Notes under the pieces: model-generated
Seen by the model: only the letters and a program-made list of their open reading frames with translations
What the model was told of the DNA's origin: nothing
The model's database searches: none
Origin: an uncultured Mycoplasmatota bacterium
GTDB taxonomy: Bacteria > Bacillota_I > Bacilli_A > RF39 > UBA660
DNA length: 8,819 nucleotides
Assembly (NCBI GenBank): GCA_900552975.1
Contig: UWSL01000063.1
Span: 1 to 8,819 of the forward strand
Direction: 5' to 3'
Program-made: the position numbers and the translations under genes
Shown here: piece by piece, positions 1 to 6,230 of the stretch
Position numbering within the stretch: position 1 is the first letter of the stretch
Layout of the letters: each line of letters opens with the position of its first letter

Positions 1-570
1 ATTTTTTAATTTTAAAAATATCTTTTTAAAATACTCTTTATCTTTATAACTCATTCCTTTAAGAAAATAATCTAATATCAAAATTTGTGGATTATAACTA
101 AGTACACAAGCTAATAAAACTTTATTTTGTTCAGTAGTAGATAAATCTTCAGGATTCAAATCTAAATAATCTGCTGATAAGCCAACCATTTTTAGTGAAT
201 CAACAATATGTTTAGAAACATTTTTAGGTCTATATTCATAATTTTTCATTACCTTTTCTATTTCACTTTTAACAGTTTTACATAAAAACTTTTTTTCACT
301 TGTACAATAAACAAAGCCTATATTTTTTCTTAAATATTTTACATTGTTAATATGAGTAGTTCTCTTTATTACTACATCATCAATTTTTATTTCACCCTTT
401 GTTGGTCTTTTTAAAACAGTAATTAACTTGCCAATAATACTTAAGTCATCTCCAATGAAACTTACTATACTTCCTGACTCAATTATTAAACTTAGTTCAT
501 TCAAATATATTTTTTGTAATGATGAAGACTTATTTTCAATATATTCTAATTTATTAAAAATTATTTCCAT
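1..570 (-). CDS. ECF-type ABC ATPase-like protein with degenerate motifs (partial, 3' end off window)
   Basis: The frame is open from an ATG at 570 to the window edge, giving 190 residues without a stop. The fold order is that of an energy-coupling-factor (CbiO/EcfA-like) ATPase: strand-rich N-terminus, P-loop region near residues 39-50, a Q-loop region near 85-90, a signature region near 143-150 and Walker B near 163-168 (QILILDY). Nearly every catalytic motif is eroded. The P-loop reads GDDLSIIGKL and lacks a canonical GxxxxGK[ST]; Cys89 stands where the Q-loop Gln belongs; LSTTE replaces LSGGQ; Tyr168 follows the Walker B Asp167 in place of Glu. The start overlaps the end of the preceding ATPase gene by 10 bases, so the two are probably translated together and form a heterodimer. 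It is unlikely to hydrolyse ATP in the canonical way. The family call is good; substrate and partners are unknown. Confidence 0.75.
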   Translation of the reverse strand, partial: MEIIFNKLEYIENKSSSLQKIYLNELSLIIESGSIVSFIGDDLSIIGKLITVLKRPTKGEIKIDDVVIKRTTHINNVKYLRKNIGFVYCTSEKKFLCKTVKSEIEKVMKNYEYRPKNVSKHIVDSLKMVGLSADYLDLNPEDLSTTEQNKVLLACVLSYNPQILILDYFLKGMSYKDKEYFKKIFLKLKN

Positions 571-1349
571 AACTGCTTCACCATCTTTTCTTTAGAAAGA
601 TAACACTTATCTATTAATCCATATAACTGTAATTGAATTGATAAATCAATCATAAACGGCAAACTAATACCTATTCTTTTTAATAATTTTTCTTCTTTAA
701 AAACATCTATACTTTTTCCATCTATTGCAATTATCCCATTATAAAGACAAATTGTATAATCAGTATACAAAGCATCATCAGAATTTGAAGTAACATTTAC
801 CAATAAAATATTTTTAGAATTCAAATAATTTAATAATAAAATTTTAGTTCTTACATCTAAATCATTTAGCAAATCATCAAGAGCTAAATAACTTGGTTTT
901 GCTACTGCAAATGATAATATTTTTACTAAAGTTCTATCATTTAAACTTAAAGTAGAAATATCTTTATTTAAAATTTTGTTAATCCCAAAATAACTATCTA
1001 ATTCTTTTATAATCGATGATATCTCTACTGGCGATATATTTTTATTTTCTAAAGAATACCTTAATTCATCAATTACTATTTCATTAACAAATAAACTATC
1101 TTGATATACTACTGAAATATATTTCTTTAATATACCAAAATTCTCTTTATTAACATCTATTCCACTAATAATTATATTTCCATCATATTCAAGTTCATTA
1201 TTAAGTAATTTTAAAAAAGTAGTTTTGCCACTTCCACTAGGTCCGATAATACTTAAAGTTTTACCTTTAGGTAAATAAAAGTTTATTTCCTTAAAAACTT
1301 TACGTTCACCATAAGAAAAAGTTAAATTTTTCAAACGGATATTACTCAC
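561..1349 (-). CDS. ECF-type ABC ATPase-like protein (EcfA/CbiO-like, partly degenerate)
   Basis: A 262-residue ABC ATPase resembling the cytoplasmic EcfA/CbiO subunits of energy-coupling-factor vitamin or metal importers. The N-terminus (IRLKNLTFSYG) is typical of the family. Walker A, GPSGSGKTT, is intact (about residues 36-44), as is the Q-loop Gln83 (VVYQD). Later motifs are not: the signature is LSLND instead of LSGGQ (134-138), Walker B is LALDD with Asp replacing the catalytic Glu (155-159), and the switch His is replaced by Ser188 (VTSN where VTHD is usual). ATP binding is plausible; hydrolysis would be weak or would need partner residues. I chose the GTG at 1349 because GGGTGA lies five bases upstream; the GTG at 1358 is inside that Shine-Dalgarno sequence. 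The next ATPase gene overlaps its 3' end by 10 bases. No EcfT or substrate-binding subunit is visible, so transport function is inferred. Confidence 0.8.
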   Translation of the reverse strand: MSNIRLKNLTFSYGERKVFKEINFYLPKGKTLSIIGPSGSGKTTFLKLLNNELEYDGNIIISGIDVNKENFGILKKYISVVYQDSLFVNEIVIDELRYSLENKNISPVEISSIIKELDSYFGINKILNKDISTLSLNDRTLVKILSFAVAKPSYLALDDLLNDLDVRTKILLLNYLNSKNILLVNVTSNSDDALYTDYTICLYNGIIAIDGKSIDVFKEEKLLKRIGISLPFMIDLSIQLQLYGLIDKCYLSKEKMVKQLWK

Positions 1350-1371
1350 TACTATCACCCACTGGTTCTTT

Positions 1372-1377
1372 ATTATA
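1372..1377 (-). promoter_or_regulatory. Candidate -10 box for the ATPase pair
   Basis: A perfect TATAAT on the minus strand lies just after the terminator of the glycosyltransferase gene and would place the transcript start about 16 bases before the GTG at 1349. No good -35 is visible at 16-18 bases. The position between a terminator and an SD sequence makes it credible. Confidence 0.45.
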
Positions 1378-1381
1378 CATT

Positions 1382-1422
1382 AAAAACAAAAAAAGAAAAG
1401 AGTTTTAAACAACTTTTCTTTT
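1382..1422 (-). terminator. Rho-independent terminator of the glycosyltransferase gene
   Basis: On the minus strand a perfect 10-bp inverted repeat (AAAAGAAAAG at 1422-1413, CTTTTCTTTT at 1400-1391) with a 12-base loop is followed by TTTGTTTTT. It sits 13 bases after the TAG of the GT2 gene. The stem is A:U-rich, but the T tract is long. Confidence 0.75.
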
Positions 1423-1434
1423 AGATAAAACCAA

Positions 1435-2364
1435 CTATTTTTTTCGTAATAAATTCAAGTATAATTCATAAGACTGACGATTTTTTTTAACAATTACATC
1501 AAGTATTATTCCTGTAATCCAAAATAAAAATGCTAACGTCAAAAAAACTCCAGATACTATTAATGTAGGAAATCTCGGTACTAAACCAGTTTCAAAAAAC
1601 TCTATAATAACCGGAACACCAAAAATTAGTGACAACAACAATAACAGCAATGAAATAAGACCAAAAAAGTAAAAGGGTTTATATTCTTTAAATAATACTG
1701 CAATTGTATTCAAAACTTTTATTCCATCAGAATAAGTATTTAATTTTGATACACTTCCACTAGGTCTATCTCTATATGTTACAGGTACTTCAACTATTTT
1801 GAAATTCTTGTCTACTGCATGAATGGTCATTTCAGTTTCTATTTCAAAGCCTTTTGATAAAACTGGAAAACCTTTAACAAATTCATAACTAAAAGCCCTA
1901 TAACCAGTCATAATATCTTTAACTTTGTTTTTAAATAAAAAATTTATAGAAAATCTAACTATCTTGTTACCAAAATTGTGAAATAAACGTTTGTTTTCTA
2001 CAAAGTAAGTTGAAGATAAACGATCACCAATTACCATATCTGCTCGACCACTTAATACCAATTCACACATTTCAACTGCTGACTCAGCCGGATAAGTATC
2101 ATCACCATCAATCATCAAATAACAATCAGCATCAATATCTCTAAACATTGTTCTTATAACATTTCCCTTACCTTGGCGATATTCATACCTTACTATGGCT
2201 CCAGCCTTGCGAGCTATTTTATCAGTTCCATCAGTCGAATTATTATCATAAACATATATATCCGCCATTGGTAATGCTTTTCTATAATCCTTTACAACTT
2301 TTTCAATTGTCTTAGCTTCATTGTAACATGGAATTAAAACAGCTATTTTTTGATCTTTCGTCAT
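1435..2364 (-). CDS. Family 2 glycosyltransferase, polyprenyl-phosphate glycosyltransferase-like
   Basis: A 309-residue GT2 enzyme like dolichol-/undecaprenyl-phosphate glycosyltransferases (DPM1/GtrB/ArnC group), which move a sugar from a nucleotide sugar to a lipid phosphate at the inner face of the membrane. The N-terminal catalytic domain starts at once with VLIPCYNEAKTI, followed by DNNSTDGT, the QGKGN segment near residue 65 and the metal-binding DGDDTYP motif near 87-93. MTGYRAFS and GFEIETEM near 150-175 are typical of this group. Two hydrophobic segments close the protein (about 232-257 and 267-293), as in membrane-anchored polyprenyl-phosphate transferases. The ATG is preceded by GAGGTG. 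It directly follows a polytopic membrane protein gene and has a strong terminator, so the pair probably serves envelope glycosylation. The sugar donor cannot be read from sequence. Confidence 0.9.
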   Translation of the reverse strand: MTKDQKIAVLIPCYNEAKTIEKVVKDYRKALPMADIYVYDNNSTDGTDKIARKAGAIVRYEYRQGKGNVIRTMFRDIDADCYLMIDGDDTYPAESAVEMCELVLSGRADMVIGDRLSSTYFVENKRLFHNFGNKIVRFSINFLFKNKVKDIMTGYRAFSYEFVKGFPVLSKGFEIETEMTIHAVDKNFKIVEVPVTYRDRPSGSVSKLNTYSDGIKVLNTIAVLFKEYKPFYFFGLISLLLLLLSLIFGVPVIIEFFETGLVPRFPTLIVSGVFLTLAFLFWITGIILDVIVKKNRQSYELYLNLLRKK

Positions 2365-2382
2365 AAAACACCTCTTCCTTAA

Positions 2383-2411
2383 ATTATACTAAAAATATAT
2401 TGAAAATTAAA
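2383..2411 (-). promoter_or_regulatory. Candidate sigma-A promoter for the glycosyltransferase gene
   Basis: On the minus strand TATAAT (2388-2383) lies 17 bases after TTTAAT (2411-2406), a 3-of-6 match to TTGACA. The predicted start near 2376 is about 12 bases before the ATG, with GAGGTG between. The box lies immediately after the stop of the upstream membrane protein gene. No terminator is seen in the gap, so readthrough from that gene is also possible. Confidence 0.5.
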
Positions 2412-4238
2412 TTATTTTCTTTTTTCTAAAATACATCCAAGCATAAAAGGCATCGAAAAGATATAAGGTAATGCATATCTAAAATAAGTGTTAGCTGGAC
2501 TAGCCACGCAAATTAAAATAGATATTAATGCTGGTAATAATACAATTATATCTTTTTTCCTTTTAGAATAAATTAAATATCCTGTCAAAATAAAACATAT
2601 CCAAACCATAAAACTAATATTACTAATCAAACCCAAAACAGGAACTTTAGAGTAAGATCTTGCAAAATTAGCTAAATGTTCTCTTAAATTATCAAGTTTA
2701 TTATAATGATAGTTAAATCCATCTTCAACAATTCGATTATCATATTTATAGTAAACAGTCCAAGATAACTTATTAGGATAAAAATAACCATACACATTAT
2801 CAATCGTTGCATCAATATAAGTTACCGGATGTTTTAACAAACCACTAAACCAAACTTCAAAAAATTTTTTCAAATCATCCGTCGTTGCATACTTATTATA
2901 ATTATTCTTAACTGGATCTGCCAAATTAGGATTATATCTTGTGGCCAAATCATCTATTCCCAATATCTTATCAATAATTTTTTTATCTCTTGTACTAAGT
3001 TCATCTCCGTGATATTTAACATACCTAGCTGTTTGCTGAAAAGGAATTGAAAGTACTTCTCTAATACTACCAGGTGTTATTTTAAAATACGGTAAAATCA
3101 CCTTAGAATAGCAAAAATTAAATGATAATACCAAAATAAAAATAATTAACAATCTTTTATAAATTTCTTTATTAGTAAAAATAATAAACGGAAATGACAA
3201 CAAAATTATATATAATCCATTATTTCTAAATAAAATAACTAACATCATTACTAAAAATAAAGCCAAATAATGATAGTATTTATAATCTTTCATCTTAAAT
3301 TTTAAAATGTTATGTAAAAAAACAATATATAAAATTAAAAAAGCAGTAAATAATACATCCTTCACAGCACTCATTGCATACATTGGAAATATCGGTACCA
3401 AAGCAAATATGATCAAACTTATCCAACAATATTTTAAAGATAAATTCATTTTTTGAAGCATATACTTTATTAAAAAAGAAAATACAGAAACTAAAATTAT
3501 GATTTGAATCAAACTATATATGAACAAACCAAAATTATCATTTACTAAAAAGCGTCCTAATTTTAAACATCCACCAAGTAAAATAGTATGTAATACAGGA
3601 TGATGGTTCGTCATAACAACATTTTCATCCAATAAAATAGCATAATCAGCATACTTCGTTCTAATTCCAAAAAATTGTTTTATTTGATAACTAGGATCGG
3701 GTGATAAAATTATTGGATAAAAAGCAATTATATATGGCAGCCAACACAAAATGATAAAAACAAAACTAAAAATAAAAGGGTGTTTTTTTAATAAATTTAA
3801 AAACTTATTTTTACTATCTTTTACTTTATAATTATCAAAAAAAACAAATACTTTTAATATAATTTCACTAAAAACATAAAAATAACCTATAGCACTCAAA
3901 ATAGCAATAATAAAATAGATTACCTTATCAAATACTAAAGAAGCATCACCAAAATTTTTATAACTATTTCCAAAAACCATTAATAAAGACAAAATTCCAC
4001 TTAATATCTTTATTACCCAATTTTTTTCTTTCTCTTTCTGCTTTAACAGATATTCAAAAATTAATAAAATAAAAACTAAACTACCAATGATGTCTAATTT
4101 CAAAACTTTTTGATTAAACAAAGCAACAAACAATGAATCTTTATAAATTTTAGAAAAAGTAACAACATCAAATCCAAATGCTATAAAAATACAAAGGACT
4201 AAAAATACTTTAAAAAAAACTTTTTTATATTTTTTCAC
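2412..4238 (-). CDS. Polytopic membrane protein, DUF6020 family (putative GT-C-type glycosyltransferase)
   Basis: A 608-residue protein made mostly of hydrophobic segments (a dozen or more predicted membrane spans) with one large, more polar stretch around residues 390-540. The recognisable signature is YPIILSPDPSYQ followed about 40 residues later by TNHHPVLHT, matching the 'YPG..S.D...Q ... HPVLHT' pattern I associate with DUF6020 proteins, which are often found beside GT2 enzymes. An acidic residue in the first large outer loop is also a hallmark of GT-C transferases that use polyprenyl-phosphate sugars, so a lipid-linked sugar transferase role is inferred, not shown. I prefer the GTG at 4238, five bases after GAGGTGA; the GTG at 4247 is inside that SD. 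The downstream GT2 gene could make its lipid-linked donor. A strong promoter precedes it. Confidence 0.75.
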   Translation of the reverse strand: MKKYKKVFFKVFLVLCIFIAFGFDVVTFSKIYKDSLFVALFNQKVLKLDIIGSLVFILLIFEYLLKQKEKEKNWVIKILSGILSLLMVFGNSYKNFGDASLVFDKVIYFIIAILSAIGYFYVFSEIILKVFVFFDNYKVKDSKNKFLNLLKKHPFIFSFVFIILCWLPYIIAFYPIILSPDPSYQIKQFFGIRTKYADYAILLDENVVMTNHHPVLHTILLGGCLKLGRFLVNDNFGLFIYSLIQIIILVSVFSFLIKYMLQKMNLSLKYCWISLIIFALVPIFPMYAMSAVKDVLFTAFLILYIVFLHNILKFKMKDYKYYHYLALFLVMMLVILFRNNGLYIILLSFPFIIFTNKEIYKRLLIIFILVLSFNFCYSKVILPYFKITPGSIREVLSIPFQQTARYVKYHGDELSTRDKKIIDKILGIDDLATRYNPNLADPVKNNYNKYATTDDLKKFFEVWFSGLLKHPVTYIDATIDNVYGYFYPNKLSWTVYYKYDNRIVEDGFNYHYNKLDNLREHLANFARSYSKVPVLGLISNISFMVWICFILTGYLIYSKRKKDIIVLLPALISILICVASPANTYFRYALPYIFSMPFMLGCILEKRK

Positions 4239-4256
4239 ATACTTCACCTCATTTTT

Positions 4257-4285
4257 AGTATAAACAAAAAAAAGAAAAGACTCAA
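4257..4285 (-). promoter_or_regulatory. Sigma-A promoter for the DUF6020 gene
   Basis: On the minus strand TTGAGT (4285-4280) and TATACT (4262-4257) are separated by exactly 17 bases, a good vegetative promoter. The -35 covers the TGA stop of nrdG, and the spacer contains the T tract of the nrdG terminator. The predicted start near 4250 leaves a leader of about 12 bases. Confidence 0.65.
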
Positions 4286-4296
4286 CAATACTTTTC
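4266..4296 (-). terminator. Rho-independent terminator of nrdG
   Basis: On the minus strand GAAAAG (4296-4291) pairs with CTTTTC (4279-4274) across an 11-base loop and is followed by eight T residues. The stem begins inside the last codons of nrdG, so the stop codon lies in the loop. The 6-bp stem is short, so strength is uncertain. Confidence 0.6.
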
Positions 4297-4806
4297 CACT
4301 TTAACTACTTTACCTTCTTTTAAAGATTTTTTAACATCAATGATTCTTTGATTAGTTGATCCTCTAAAAACCACTTCAAAACTCTTTAAATCTTTAACAA
4401 ACTTACCATCAACTAAAACATCTATATAGTTCAATGCTTCTAAATACTTAGAATTCTTTTTGGCTAAAGCTAATATTTCTTCATAAGTAAAACCAGTATA
4501 ACACCATACATTTAAATCACAACCTTTTGTAAATTTAGCTAACTCTACTAAAGCATCTATTTGCATCATAGGATCTCCTCCAGAAAATGTAATTCCAGAT
4601 TGAAATTCCAATTCTTTAATTTCTGCTTCAAGATCCTCTATTTTGCGAACTATACCTCCATTAAAGTCATGAGTTTCTGGATTATGACATCCTTCACAAT
4701 TATGAGAACATCCTTGAAACCAAATTACGCTTCTAATTCCTTCACCATCAACTATACTATCCTCTTGAATAACAGGACTAGCTAATCTAACATATCCTTT
4801 TTCCAT
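4282..4806 (-). CDS. nrdG: Anaerobic ribonucleoside-triphosphate reductase activating protein (radical SAM)
   Basis: A 174-residue radical-SAM activase. It uses a [4Fe-4S] cluster and S-adenosylmethionine to install the glycyl radical on the class III ribonucleotide reductase NrdD, allowing dNTP synthesis without oxygen. The cluster motif CxxxCxxC is visible as CSHNCEGC (Cys33, Cys37, Cys40 from the chosen start). The N-terminal VDGEGIRSVIWFQGC is characteristic, as are FSGGDPM and YIDVLVDGKF, the short NrdG-type remainder of the barrel. The ATG at 4806 is chosen because AGAGGT precedes it and an extended -10 lies just upstream; the ATG at 4842 would precede that promoter. NrdD is not in the window, and flanking promoter and terminator make this a single-gene unit. 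It implies anaerobic growth. Confidence 0.92.
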   Translation of the reverse strand: MEKGYVRLASPVIQEDSIVDGEGIRSVIWFQGCSHNCEGCHNPETHDFNGGIVRKIEDLEAEIKELEFQSGITFSGGDPMMQIDALVELAKFTKGCDLNVWCYTGFTYEEILALAKKNSKYLEALNYIDVLVDGKFVKDLKSFEVVFRGSTNQRIIDVKKSLKEGKVVKVEKYC

Positions 4807-4827
4807 ATTAACACTACCTCTAAATCC

Positions 4828-4836
4828 ATTATAACA
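4828..4836 (-). promoter_or_regulatory. Extended -10 promoter of nrdG
   Basis: On the minus strand TGTTATAAT is a perfect extended -10 element (TGnTATAAT). The -35 region is poor, which extended -10 promoters tolerate. The predicted start near 4821 is about 15 bases before the ATG at 4806 and argues against the upstream ATG at 4842. Confidence 0.65.
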
Positions 4837-4853
4837 CGTCATTTTTTTTCTTA

Positions 4854-4884
4854 ATATAAAAAGAAGTAAAATATTCTTTACTTC
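4854..4884 (-). terminator. Rho-independent terminator of divIC
   Basis: A perfect 8-bp inverted repeat on the minus strand (GAAGTAAA 4884-4877, TTTACTTC 4870-4863) with a 6-base loop is followed by TTTTTATATT. The TAA stop of divIC is part of the upstream arm. Confidence 0.75.
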
Positions 4885-5207
4885 CCTTCGCTATTATCAA
4901 CAATTCTTAAAATAGTCTCACCATCTTTTGAATATAAATACTTTTCACGAGCATAACGTGCAACATAAGTTGGATCTTGTAATTTAACAACTTCACTATT
5001 TAATGAAGCTTCTTCTTCTAGTAATTCCTGATATTTATTTTCTAATTCTTTTGTTTCCTGACGATTAGACATAACCTGTACCCAATCTTTAAAAACAGTT
5101 CCAATTAAAACGATTATTAAAACAATGACAGTAAGAAACAAAAGCAGTATACGCTTCTTATCTTTATTACCAGTTTTTTTCCTTTTACTAACATTTTTAC
5201 CTGCCAT
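4878..5207 (-). CDS. divIC: Septum formation initiator, DivIC/FtsB family
   Basis: A 109-residue bitopic cell-division protein. A lysine-rich cytoplasmic N-terminus (residues 1-19) is followed by one membrane span (about 20-42) and then a coiled coil rich in Glu, Lys and Leu (about 48-78). The C-terminal tail has LQDPTYVARYAREKYLY, the family hallmark. DivIC pairs with FtsL at the septum and links the early and late divisome; in Bacillus it also has a role in sporulation septation. In B. subtilis divIC lies directly after yabP-yabQ, as here, which supports the name over other FtsB/FtsL paralogues. An AGGAGG sequence 7 bases before the ATG, an extended -10 upstream and a hairpin over the stop codon make it monocistronic. 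Confidence 0.9.
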   Translation of the reverse strand: MAGKNVSKRKKTGNKDKKRILLLFLTVIVLIIVLIGTVFKDWVQVMSNRQETKELENKYQELLEEEASLNSEVVKLQDPTYVARYAREKYLYSKDGETILRIVDNSEGK

Positions 5208-5232
5208 TCATAATCCTCCTATTATCAAAGCA

Positions 5233-5241
5233 AGTATACCA
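5233..5241 (-). promoter_or_regulatory. Extended -10 promoter of divIC
   Basis: On the minus strand TGGTATACT fits the extended -10 pattern TGnTATAAT with one mismatch. No convincing -35 is seen. The predicted start near 5226 is about 19 bases before the ATG. The upstream spacer consists largely of the T tract of the yabQ terminator. Confidence 0.55.
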
Positions 5242-5242
5242 C

Positions 5243-5292
5243 AAAAAAAAAGAAGAAACTACTTATTTAATATAACTTTACGCTTTCTTCTT
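5243..5292 (-). terminator. Rho-independent terminator of yabP-yabQ
   Basis: On the minus strand a perfect 9-bp repeat (AAGAAGAAA 5292-5284, TTTCTTCTT 5258-5250) with a 25-base loop runs into nine T residues. The upstream arm is in the last yabQ codons. The loop is long, so efficiency is uncertain, but the T tract is strong. Confidence 0.55.
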
Positions 5293-5537
5293 ATTGATAA
5301 TAATAAACCACCTACTAAACTCATTATAAAATAATAATGAAATATTCCACCATTTATTTTATATAATAACCATACATAGAAAATAGCAAAATTATTTATA
5401 AACACTATGTTGATTATTATTTGCCAAATTTTATTATATCTTTTAACAAAATTCAAATTATAATCTAAGACTCTAGAAAAAAAATAACCATAAATAAAAG
5501 AAATAATAATAGAATAAATCTGAATCTTAATAGGCAT
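5259..5537 (-). CDS. yabQ: Spore cortex biosynthesis protein YabQ (short form)
   Basis: A 92-residue membrane protein with three hydrophobic segments (about residues 5-24, 38-58 and 67-83). The spacing and residues match the N-terminal domain of YabQ: an Asp in LDYNLNF after the first span, a following Trp, a span ending in FYVWLLYKINGG, then Y.F.M.L.GG and a basic C-terminus (RRKRK). In B. subtilis YabQ is a mother-cell protein of the outer forespore membrane needed for cortex formation, and is about 210 residues, so this copy lacks the C-terminal half. The gene ends normally with a hairpin, so this looks like a short natural form, not a break. Its ATG overlaps the yabP stop by one base (TAATG), implying translational coupling. 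Position between yabP and divIC supports the call. Confidence 0.8.
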   Translation of the reverse strand: MPIKIQIYSIIISFIYGYFFSRVLDYNLNFVKRYNKIWQIIINIVFINNFAIFYVWLLYKINGGIFHYYFIMSLVGGLLLSIRRKRKVILNK

Positions 5538-5815
5538 TACTTAAATAATTTACCCCAAAACGATTCAGTATTTTTTTTCGTATCTTCTTCATAAACAAAA
5601 CTATTAATTACACCTTTTATAGTTACTACACCATCATGCGTATCCATTTTAACAATTTCTAGTCCTTCACCTTTAAGCTCTATACTTCCCATCACGCTTT
5701 CCATTAAAAAATCATTGGCATCAAAACTTACTATTCTTTCTATTCCAGTTAAATAGATTAAACCTCGATCTAATAATTTTACTTCATGCTTTGTACTATC
5801 TAAAACATTATCCAT
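5537..5815 (-). CDS. yabP: Sporulation protein YabP
   Basis: A 92-residue YabP/YqfC-family protein. It is soluble and beta-rich, with the recognisable opening KHEVKLLDRG, then LTGIERIVSFDAND, and GVVTIKGVI near residues 62-70. YabP is made in the mother cell and is required with YabQ for normal spore development in B. subtilis; its biochemical activity is not known. The ATG is preceded by AGGTGA, and the gene is coupled to yabQ by a one-base overlap. The usual upstream S4-domain gene (yabO/rqcP) is missing here; spoVG stands in its place. The related YqfC is less likely because yabQ and divIC follow directly. Confidence 0.88.
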   Translation of the reverse strand: MDNVLDSTKHEVKLLDRGLIYLTGIERIVSFDANDFLMESVMGSIELKGEGLEIVKMDTHDGVVTIKGVINSFVYEEDTKKNTESFWGKLFK

Positions 5816-5830
5816 ATTATCACCTATAAA

Positions 5831-5838
5831 ATAATATG
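5831..5838 (-). promoter_or_regulatory. Possible sporulation-type (SigE-like) -10 before yabP
   Basis: On the minus strand CATATTAT matches 6 of 8 positions of the B. subtilis SigE -10 (CATACAMT), and the start it predicts (about 5824) lies at the SD, like other short leaders in this window. There is no matching -35 at 14-15 bases, so this rests mainly on position and on the known SigE control of yabP in B. subtilis. Confidence 0.3.
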
Positions 5839-5848
5839 TTTCAAATAT

Positions 5849-5871
5849 AAAAAAAGAACTTAAAAAGTTCT
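5849..5871 (-). terminator. Rho-independent terminator of spoVG
   Basis: On the minus strand AGAACTT (5871-5865) and AAGTTCT (5861-5855) form a perfect 7-bp stem with a 3-base loop, followed by six T residues. It begins two bases after the spoVG stop codon. Confidence 0.75.
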
Positions 5872-5872
5872 C

Positions 5873-6163
5873 TTATAAATCAATTTTTACTAATTCTTCA
5901 CCAGTTTTTTTCATTTCGTCATAAGCTTTAAAGATTGCATCTTCAAACATCTTACGAGTTTCTTGATTAACAGGATGTGCTATATCATCATATACACCCT
6001 CACTGATTTTTCTACTAGGCATTGCTATAAACATTTTATCATCACCCTGAATTAATCTAATTCCAGTAACAACGAAAGATTCATCTAATGTTATAGTTGC
6101 AATTGCCTTCATACGTGAATCTTCTTTTTCTTTATTACGAAGTACAACTTTTGTAATTTTCAT
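5873..6163 (-). CDS. spoVG: Septation/sporulation regulator SpoVG
   Basis: A 96-residue SpoVG, matching the family in length and throughout its sequence: MKITKVVLR at the start, MKAIATITLDESFVVTGIRLI, then FIAMPSRK, and IAHPVNQETR near residues 62-73. SpoVG is a small nucleic-acid-binding regulator that affects septation at the onset of sporulation in Bacillus and virulence and envelope genes in Staphylococcus and Listeria. The ATG is preceded by the strong SD TTGGAGGGAG, the best in the window, suggesting high expression. A promoter lies in the gap after veg and a tight hairpin follows the stop, so it is transcribed alone. In B. subtilis the gene is SigH-dependent; the visible promoter here looks more like a sigma-A type. 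Confidence 0.96.
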   Translation of the reverse strand: MKITKVVLRNKEKEDSRMKAIATITLDESFVVTGIRLIQGDDKMFIAMPSRKISEGVYDDIAHPVNQETRKMFEDAIFKAYDEMKKTGEELVKIDL

Positions 6164-6198
6164 AATAACACTCCCTCCAAGTTTAACAACTTACTATA

Positions 6199-6227
6199 AT
6201 TTTAGAACAAAAATTAAATAAAAGCAA
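6199..6227 (-). promoter_or_regulatory. Promoter of spoVG
   Basis: On the minus strand TTGCTT (6227-6222) and TAAAAT (6204-6199) are 17 bases apart. The predicted start near 6192 gives a leader of about 29 bases, longer than for neighbouring genes. An overlapping TATAGT a few bases downstream is an alternative -10. No clear SigH-type match was found. Confidence 0.5.
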
Positions 6228-6230
6228 CAT

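Noticed and set aside
4807..4842. Longer nrdG start at the ATG at 4842, adding 12 residues
   Set aside because: The added residues do not resemble NrdG, and an extended -10 box and the SD lie between that ATG and the one at 4806.
5822..5850. SigE-like promoter before yabP formed by TTATATT and TTATAGGT with 14-base spacing
   Set aside because: The -35 matches well, but the -10 would cover the SD and put the transcript start at the ATG, leaving no ribosome binding site.
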